The translations under genes were made by a program, and so were the position numbers. DNA of 64,000 nt from Hyaloperonospora brassicae (Eukaryota; Oomycota; Peronosporomycetes; Peronosporales; Peronosporaceae), in the NCBI GenBank assembly GCA_947650285.1, contig CANTFL010001429.1, positions 124,001 to 188,000 on the forward strand, written 5' to 3'. The notes beneath the pieces were generated by a model. The model saw nothing but the letters and a program-made list of their open reading frames with translations, ran no database searches and had not been told where the DNA came from. Positions 55,181-64,000 of the stretch are shown here, in pieces. How positions within the stretch are numbered: position 1 is the stretch's first letter; each line of letters opens with the position of its first letter.

Positions 55181-58100
55181 TGCCACGATCGTCACGTTAC
55201 TTGGTCCAGTGTGTTCTCCTTCACCGACCCTTTCGACTTCGGAGCCCTCTTTTTATCTAGGCCTCTCTCGTGTGTGCGACTCCTTATCTCTACAATCGTC
55301 GGGCCCCATGATCGCCATTTTTATAATGTAGCTTCGCTATTTAAAGATTTATGCTGACAAAACACAATTTAAAAATGACCGCAATGTTTTTAGCTATAAG
55401 CTATAAAAAATCGTGGATGCCACCATGGTTGGATGCTGAAGGTTAAAAATATATTTTAAAAAAAGAATTTTTTGTTAAATACATTAACTGTTTCATTTTC
55501 TATAGTGTTTGCCATAGGCTATCAAATTAAGCTTATCCGCATAAACAATGTTTTTTATAACGTCATTGGTCTAGAAAATTGTATGGGTTGATGTCACAGG
55601 TAGGCCATAGCTTAGGATGCATTCATCGCAAATTATGCATCGTCGCATGTTAATCCTATCTTGACATATGATGTAGCTGGATACAACTTTATATGAGTAC
55701 TTAAGCATGCGCGCAGTTTAGATTTAACCTATTGTCCTGTAAGTTAATTATATCACCTCTTGCATAAATTGGTCTTTCAATCGTTGTAATGACGATTTGA
55801 AATTGATTAACGGGACATCAAATTCTAATTTAAGCATTTACGACTGCACACATCTCCGCTAAGATGCATAAATGTTTGCATCCATATTAATTGTTGTACG
55901 TTTGTATTAAACTTTCGTTTATCGATATTAATTCGAAATTATCGGCTAATACTCGTATATCTGTCGGACGAGGCAATTTCCAACAAGCATTAGTAACATG
56001 AGAATGTATTAGCTATTCAATTATGGCGAATACTAGTGCCACTGGACGAGAAAATTGGCTAAAACTACTAACATCTTAACCATTTTGAAATAATCGTTAA
56101 AAAGACATTAACACCGCTCTAATTTTTATCAAATTTGGTTGTTGGGAAAAGGCTTTGCGTGGCTCAAACGTCATAACACCTTCATAGAAAAAAATTGTAA
56201 CAATTCTAGTGAACAACAGGAGGAAATCTATTATCAGCGGTGGAGGAATTAATTCAACTCAATGATGTTGCGGTGGAGCGGGGATCACAAAACGCTGATG
56301 TGATCCCTCCTCTCAACTGGGCCCCGGACAAACGACTATCGGATAGGGTTCTTCGTTTACGTCAAGATTTCTTCTCACCTTATGTACCTTTTGATAGAGT
56401 GGGCCGCACTCTTCTCGGTAATTTTCGGTCGATGCGAAATTATACAGTGTTTAGGATAGGGGTTATCGCGTGGGGATCCTTACACAATCATATGTCACTT
56501 GTTAAAAATCGATATGATTTCAATTGATCTCAAGGATTAGATCTTTTCCGATATGTAGATCCAGATCAGCCTAAACTTCTGACCACTTAAGTTGTCTCAC
56601 GATCTTGATAAACCGTATTTTATTGCTGAGCCCTAGCGCACTTATCTTGATGTTCGTGAGAATCATGAACGCACCTGGCCACACATTTCAGGTGCGACAA
56701 TTGTATAACCAAGCGGCAAAACTCATGTTTTTCGTCATGTGGCCAAAATTACGTCCCGGAAGTGACGACAAGTGTCTGTTGAAGTAGATCGAACTCTATG
56801 AAATGTTGTCCGATCAAATTGAGAAACCCCACCTTGTTTTTTGACGTAGAAAGCACTCGTCACGTGCCGTGTCAATCTTCACCCCTTGAACGTTCTACGC
56901 TCCATAAATCACTATTTCGCTCGTTTAAAGAAGGGTCTTTGACTAATTGTCTTATACTGGGTCCGACCAAGGTCTAGTTTTCATCATGATCGGATCATAG
57001 ATCGTATCCCACCCTGATAGTATCTTGTCTTCGATCAGATCCCCTCTCGGATCGAATACACTCTTAGATCGAGTCGGATAGCCCTTATCCACCCATCTAA
57101 ACTTTGTACCTGTTCCGGGTTCCATATCAACCCTTTTCAGAAAATTTCCAAATAAAATCCCAATCCACTTCTCCTATATCTGTGAGGTTACCTTGACGGA
57201 CTTTCAATAAAATGAAGAACCATTTCCAGTCATAATTGACAAACGGAAAATATAAATCATCTGTAGAAATGAGTTATTGGTTTTATGACATGATACATCC
57301 TCATCATGTAGCGAGGCTATTGCCTACACGACCAAGTTGGACTCTCCGGGAGAGAGTATAAGAGTTCATTAGATATGTAGTGACTTTTATAATGATAACC
57401 ATCGGAAGAGGGCGTAAAATGTAGAACAAGTGGCGGCTCCACACGTTTTTGGCGGAATATTTGCGCATCCTGAGAGGTAGATTATTCGTGTTTAATGGTG
57501 TCTAGGCAATGTACCCCCACCACGAATTGTGGGTATGGAAATCGTTAAAGTATTTTAAGTTATTTCATAAATGTCTTATTTGGTTTCATAAATGGACTAG
57601 GACTTTTAAGTCTTTTTCAAAGACATTAAATTGATTTTTATCTTTGGCAGAGTTTTCGCGTTGTCATTCTGCCGATGACTCGAATAAATTATTACGAAGT
57701 GAAGCAGTTCTTTGTGGACTAGGACTTAGGTACATCTGATACGCCACCTAATTATTCATGCGATTTATGCGCAATGCGGAGCGATGATTCGCTTAGTTAG
57801 CGGTGCATTTTTGTCCACGCTATAGTAGCACTTGCTCATAATAATATCATAGTATCTCCGTAGTCTATGATTCATTGATCGCGTAATAGGTACAACCGGA
57901 TTAATCGCCTCGATGTAGAATGAAGACAATCGAATTTGAGTAAGATTTGGTCTAACTCGGCGCATTATAATTATAATTAATGTTCATTCTGCTAGAGTAA
58001 ACTCTTCGCGGACATTAACGTATGCCTAAATTATCCTTTAAAAACGGGCTTCTTTGATGTAAGCCGTTTATGATCATACTGTATAAAAATTAAAGATAAA

Positions 58101-58774
58101 TTGATTATGTCAATTGCGTTTATCTTACTAGCCAAAAACAGACGCAAATTCGGCAGTCGATACAACTAAAAAAATCCTTTGTTTAGAAGTGCTCATCATT
58201 TGCCTGGTATAAGATATTAATGGACAAAAAAAAGTTCGTCACCCGCAATGGCTTTTAATCTGAACGAAATAGGAATTGCTAATTTATTACCTTGCACGAG
58301 TAGTTTAATCTGAGAAGAGTTTTTATGGCAGTCGGTAAAATAAAAATGTAATGGAAATAAACATTTTGGCTTATCTTTTGGCTGTGATCGGCTTATTACA
58401 GTAAACGGACAAATCATCATTTTGATTGATCATCTAGAAACATATCAGTTCTTGTTTGTACACCATCAATATGAAATAATCATCGAGAACAAGAATACAA
58501 AGTCATATTTTTGGTGATCGTTCTTAATCGATGGTTTCACCGTTTGGCAACAAAAACAACTGCAACCTCAGTTCATCGTAAAAACTTTAGGCTTAAATTG
58601 TGTCATAAAATCTTTAACAATAGAGCTTTTACTCGCTTAAGTTAATTCTCAGCGAAAACAAAGAATGCGAAATATATTTACGACTATGAATAAATAATCA
58701 TAACGATTGAATAATAACAATTGCCCTAAATAAATTAAACCCAAAACAATTCACGTCCTAGTGAGCTCAGATTA
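55181..58774. other. Intergenic DNA with one unidentified frame
   Basis: 56240..56527 (plus, 95 residues, no ATG) reads EELIQLNDVAVERGSQNADV, then RVLRLRQDFFSPYVPFDRVG. It lies in a GC-richer, GATC-rich stretch (about 56230..57120) that looks like another decayed element, family unknown. The remainder is AT-rich with nothing recognised. Confidence 0.45.
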
Positions 58775-59430
58775 TTATGGCACATATAAAAACACGTCCT
58801 TTATTTAATTTGTATATCCATTTTACGGCCCTGACCATTCTACACCTTGTTTGAAAAGCCCTGTAAAGAATTATGCCGCGGGGAATCTGCGAGTCTATCC
58901 ATCAGACCCAGGCGCATACGCGAGAAATGTGGACGTACACGCGTATTTGTGTTATTGGTTGCGGCCGATAAAAAACAGTCATTGTATACTTATGATATTT
59001 AATTTTAATATCATTGATTTTGTTTTGTAGTTTTATCTTTTATTGGGCTATTGCCACTTCTGTTGATGCTGATACTGCTGCTGCTAGAATTGTTGTTGTT
59101 GTAGGTGATGCGTTTGCTGTCGGCGTTGATCCGTAGATGATGCTACTGCTGTTGCCACTGATGCTCCTGCTGATGTTACTGTTAAAGGTGCTGCGGTTTC
59201 TATAACCTTGTTATACTTGTGGAATCGCATTCCTTTCTTGAATATCAGTTCTGATACATTAAGGCAGATAATCGTTTCAATAGACCCATGAAAATACAAA
59301 TTCTTATTGTTTAGATATTATTGAGCGCTTCAATGACTGCAGACATCGTCGTATGGGGGTATAGAACAGGAAGGAAATGTGCGACTATGTATGAAGCGTA
59401 TTTGTAAATACAAAGACGTGAGAAAATTTA
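58775..59430. repeat. Dispersed repeat R2, copy 2
   Basis: Same orientation and block order as 31075..31870: TATGGCACATATAAAA, TATGCCGCGGGG, GGTTGCGGCCGATAAA, a GTT/GCT/GAT-rich core, CTTGTGGAATCGCATTCCTTTC, CAATAGACCCATG, TAGATATTATTGAGCG and CGTCGTATGG. The core is shorter than in copy 1. The minus-strand frame at 59084..59299 lies in the core and is low complexity. Confidence 0.75.
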
Positions 59431-62400
59431 ATATTTTCGTTATTATCTGTGTATTTTTTGCCGATAAACCAATGAATATTTTTGCCAAAATATCCAAGCC
59501 TTTTCATTTTTAATTACATGATAATATTTTTTAATTATCAATTCCTAAATGTAAATCAATCTTGAGGCTTTAGCCTATCTGGATAATGAATAAAAAGCTG
59601 CAAGCGAAATTATATTTAGGTTTATTACGATATTGAAATTGAAATGTTTTAAAAAATTATTTACTATCCTGTAAATATTTCTAAATATGAGATAAATGTA
59701 AATGCATGCCATACTATTTGAAGAGTTGACGTATTTATAAAAGTTAATACATTGGTTTTTTTAAGATTTGCGGGTATTCATTATTATGGTCTGTAAACGA
59801 TGAAGCAATCAAAACAGTTAGAATATGTGGCCTAATTTTATTCATTCGCTCGCAAATGCAAGATAATAAGGTATATATCAACTATTACATATCCTTTACT
59901 AGGTACAAATCGTATTTCCAGTAAGTAGCTGTACTGCTAAACAATCCTTATCAGGATTATGATCCAAATCACTTATAAGCACATTTAATAATAAATCAAT
60001 ATAGTAGATACAAAAAATCTTCCGTCAAATTATCGAACATCAACTCTAATCACGACGACTTCAACTTCATACACGTTAATGAAAGATCGAAGACGACTGC
60101 TGAGAGGTCAAAATGTTATGCTACTACGTCGCTATTAGCCATGTTAAACCTAGAATAAATTGAATTTTGGTGAAACTGTTAATGATCAGCAGAATTGCCC
60201 AATTAAACGCTCGATAACATATTTTACTGTATACTTCACAAAATATAATTCGAATTATTAATACATTGGTTTGATCGTCATCTAACAAGGATCACATTTC
60301 TTTATAAATTATTTTAGGCAGATAAGCAATTTCATAACCGCGACAAAATTGTATGCTGCCAAAATCTAGCGAAAATATTTAGATTCAGATTTTTAAATTG
60401 AAGAATCTCGGATGACGCTTACTACTGAAAAGCTTGCGTGAAGGGTCTAGATGACGTCCGAATCAACAAATCACTCTCGATCAATTTCCCCACGACGTGT
60501 CTCGCTTTCAAGGTAAGGCGTTACCACTAAGAGCTGGTATACTGTCGATACGTGAATATGCATAGAAGATTCGGCCTCTCTGTATTAGTAAATAATTGTA
60601 CAAAACATTGTATGACATGAAATTTCCATGTTGAACCATTTTTTAAGTGAGAAGGAATGACGGTTTTTTAATTACAAATTTTTATATTATATAAAATATG
60701 TATGTAACTAGATGGGGCCTCAGCCATTTTTATGTGAGCCGATGTGGTAGCGTGTTTGAAGCAGCAACTGCGACCCAACCCAAAAGAGATCAGCATCCTT
60801 AAAGCTAAATAATTACCTTCCTTTAATTTGTTTTATATCAATTAATTTAAGAGTCGTATAATTTAAAACTTACATTTAGCCTGGTTCTGCGCGGCGATGT
60901 CTGCGCAACCATCAGTCCCCATTTTTCGAGGCCATCCTTGCCGAATCGAAAGTTCTTGCATGGAAAATACTTATCATTAAGGATAGTAATTTTTCGGTTG
61001 ATATCAACCAATCTATGAAGGCAAGGGCCAAACTGGATATAATAGATGCAAGGGGCTCAACGTAAGTGCTCATTGCTTAGCCGCATCTGTGATTAAAATA
61101 CATGTTGATGCTACCACCGCAAGATATGAAACCGTCTTTCTTTTGTCTGTCTAAATGATGCAGAAATCCGGCAAAATCTGCACTCACTGCATGATTTAAG
61201 TAAAATAACTGAATTGCAGCTGATTAATATTAAAGAAATCTATATCAGGAATAGTCATTTCAAATACACATTAGTCTGCATTGTTCCGCCATCCGCGAAA
61301 ATATAGTGTCGACGTTTTCTTTATTTGACACAGACAAAGTTAAGGACGACCCCTGATAATGTTTATGTGGGACGCGCTCGGTGATACACCCATTATCCGG
61401 CTTTTCGTATTGTTGCGGTCCCAAATTGGTTGATGGGTTGGTCTCACCGATGGTCCGGAATCGGTAATTTTGGATCTTTTACGATAATGCACGGGCTAGT
61501 CCCAGTGATGACATGACTATAACACGTAATTACAACCACGAGATAAGTTTTGGATATGCTCAAGTCTAAGTGAAGACTACGATTTATCGTAGCCTGATCA
61601 TCCCTAATCCTAACATTACCCTAATATTTCCGCGCAGAAGGTGCAACAAGTTCTTGAAATTCGAAAATTTATAGTCAATAGAACATAAATTGACTTTTTT
61701 TTGGATGATGGAAAACACAAGATTGCATTAGCCAACAGGTTTGAATACTGTGCACGTATATATCATATCAAATTAAGCGAGAACGTTTGATGCCAATCAA
61801 TTTATATCATTAACATCAATACTTAGACTTGAATAGAGGGTGATTGATATGTACAAAAGACGAAGACATTTTTTTCATGTGCAAGGAGGAAGATATATTT
61901 TTCCGTAAAATCTCTGCACAGAAGTTTAAAGCGGACCTATTTAGAGCACAACTATCAAATATTTATGTGTGACGACGACCGACAAAATCCATTACCGTTA
62001 TGTCACATAATTATCTTTTCGGTCTTTGTATAAACTAGGCTTTGAACATATGGGCTAGGCATGCCTAATGAGAAGGTAGACGAAAATAGTCTAGATTGCC
62101 AAAAATATTCTTTTTATATTTATTTTTCTTCGTAACTAGATAGTTTAAATAATTTATACAGACTTATGTTATATCTAAAACGCACCATTCTTTGCTATTT
62201 ATGAGGTCCATATAAAATCGTAGTGTAAACGAGGCCTTCAAAAATAGTAAACATAATCGTATGTTTTTGTGTATTCTGCACCACCTCTTTGCGAATTAGT
62301 TTAAAAGTTAGACGCTTAAGTTGACAATATTAATATTTATTATACGAAATCGTATTTTAATGGGGCGTGCGTGTTCTGTGGTAATAATATGTATACCTTG

Positions 62401-62684
62401 AATCGACCTAAGTATTTGATGCGGAGATCCTTTGTATGTACGGCAACCACGAAAATTCATCAGCCCTCTTTAGGATCATGCGCTAATATAATATCATGAT
62501 TAAATTCCACCTATCAGAATGATTTATATGGTTAATTGGTGTGGTGTTGTATCATCGGGTACGCGAACGAGCCACTATATCCGGTATATTCCAACCATGT
62601 TTTTTGAGAGGTATTGGCAGATTTTTTAGCTAATGTGGGGATCATACTGAAATTGTCACCCTCTAAGATTATTGTGCACATTGA
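59431..62684. other. AT-rich intergenic DNA
   Basis: No gene or repeat recognised. Two less AT-rich patches (about 60420..60540 and 60880..61080) may be relics but gave no motif on either strand. Confidence 0.6.
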
Positions 62685-62742
62685 GGGTTTGAACCGGCAT
62701 TCATCATCTAAAAGATTAGCCTACTGAACCACTACATCTGGG
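62685..62742 (-). tRNA. tRNA-like sequence (pseudo-tRNA or SINE head)
   Basis: The minus strand has an A-box-like TAGTGGTTCAGTAGG (62734..62720) and a perfect B-box GGTTCAAACCC (62695..62685), 39 nt apart from start to start, close to tRNA spacing. Between them a CTTTTAG heptamer could be an anticodon loop with TTT (Lys). The anticodon and T stems pair poorly and no acceptor stem was found, so this is not a functional tRNA. It is probably a decayed tRNA gene or the head of a tRNA-derived SINE. Confidence 0.4.
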
Positions 62743-64000
62743 AAACGCCCCACAAATTATTGAAATATGGATCTGCTTGCTCTTCACAATACCGGTATTG
62801 AAAGTAAAGAGACCCAGACGGCGTCGAGCCAAGTCTTGTAGTCTATAGATAAGAGAAGGCACGGCGAGGTTTACGCCAGTGGGTAAGCATTTTTATGTTA
62901 ATTGCCACCGGATACCCCTCTGCAATATCATCCCATCATAATTTTGTATTGACGAGTACAATCATATCGGAAAAATAACGTTTCGCATGTACCAAAACAT
63001 TCAAATCGCATGCATTGAACATGTATGTTGGACTCTGTTAAATATCGTGTACTAGCTGCTAGTAACATTCACTGTTTCTAAATCAAAATAGAAGATAAAT
63101 GAAAAATCGTTTGAGCGGCCTACAGATGCTTACTTCATACTTTATAGGTGGCTATAACCTAATTTTTGTGCTGGTTCCGCTGAGCCTCATATATTTCAAT
63201 AACTAGAAATATAGAAAAGGCTATAACGTCGGCGAAGTAAATTTTTAAGATCAGATCATCACTGCATAGTAACACCTGCTAGATATCAAATTAAAAACAT
63301 CGTTGGAATGTTAAATTTACCAATAAATTTGTTGTTAAAAATTTGTTGTCATATTTACTTACGTGTGTTGTCAATAGGAGCTCTTCACTACCAGACCTTT
63401 TTTTGTAATCGTACATTCTAAATCTGATGAGGTTAATATAATAGGATTAACGTAGGCCTTTACATAAGCGATAAAACTGAAAAAGTCTCTGTTTATGTTA
63501 CTTTTTGACCGATCACAATAAGTTATAAAGGTTCTGTGTATATTTTGGTTTTTAACTTTGCCTTTGTACCTATTTGACCTGTTCGATATATAGTAATATG
63601 TGCGATAGATGTTTCGCACTAATTATCATTGAGACCATGACTAACGTCCTTAAAGGCGCTGTGTACGAAGTTTTGTAATATGGAACATTCCGCTAATATA
63701 TATATATACCATGACTTTGCATCCTACTGATAATCCCCATAAGTAAATTAAATATTATGAGGTAGTTTCGCTAATTCCGACTTTAAGTAAGGCCGGTAAC
63801 TTCACATACGTTCCAGATAGTTGTACCGTATACTATTTGTGACTATCTAATCTATGCTAATGGAAGATTGGCACCTTGGCTGACGCCGTTAACGATGGTG
63901 TTGCAAGAATGGCTTTCACAATAATCCCCCCAATAGCAATCATGAGATATAATATATCGAATTATTTTATAAATTATTCGCCTTTTATACTCATTTTGTT
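62743..64000. other. AT-rich intergenic DNA
   Basis: Nothing recognised. The minus-strand frame at 63371..63619 (82 residues, Asn/Tyr/Ser/Arg-rich) has no motif. Confidence 0.6.

Noticed and set aside
1..64000. CRISPR arrays, bacterial operons or prophage
   Set aside because: No regularly spaced direct repeats with spacers, no ribosome-binding-site-led gene strings; the content is eukaryotic.

Overview
The window looks like a gene-poor, transposon-rich stretch of an oomycete genome, most likely a downy mildew or other Peronosporaceae; I cannot name the species. Three things point there. The one clearly intact host gene (49778..51034) encodes a secreted protein with the L-W-Y repeat architecture of oomycete effectors. 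It is preceded by a good match to the oomycete Inr plus flanking-region core promoter. The retroelements belong to Ty3/gypsy groups typical of oomycetes, one of them with a second, archaeal-type RNase H.

Layout. 1..6350: two decayed, head-to-tail partial copies of one Ty3/gypsy family on the minus strand; the first keeps gag, protease, RT and two RNase H regions, the second only gag and protease. 7380..8166: an anonymous dispersed repeat (second copy at 54420..55180) and a 20-bp degenerate tandem repeat. 8170..15049: AT-rich DNA with buried retroelement relics. 15055..23070: a complete 8,016-bp Ty3/gypsy element (plus strand) with two 413-bp LTRs, PBS, PPT, gag, protease, RT, RNase H, integrase, a C-terminal chromodomain, and a long extra ORF on the opposite strand next to the 3' LTR. 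23071..42380: AT-rich DNA with a tetranucleotide microsatellite and one copy of another dispersed repeat (31075..31870, mate at 58775..59430). 42381..48111: a minus-strand, 3'-truncated, older relative of the complete element. 48112..52400: a more GC-rich island holding the effector gene and a decayed small reading frame. 52393..52780: a solo-LTR-like remnant. 52781..64000: AT-rich DNA with the second copies of both dispersed repeats and a tRNA-like sequence.

How it fits together: one host gene sits between retroelement debris, the usual setting for fast-evolving oomycete effectors. The oddest feature is in the complete element. Its LTRs and its coding sequence on both strands are a near-continuous chain of short perfect inverted repeats (stems of about 7 to 12 bp, small loops), which I did not see in the effector gene or the surrounding DNA. 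The antisense ORF that overlaps the chromodomain ORF, and the mismatch between almost identical LTRs and a badly broken pol, are the next most notable points. All comparisons were made by eye.
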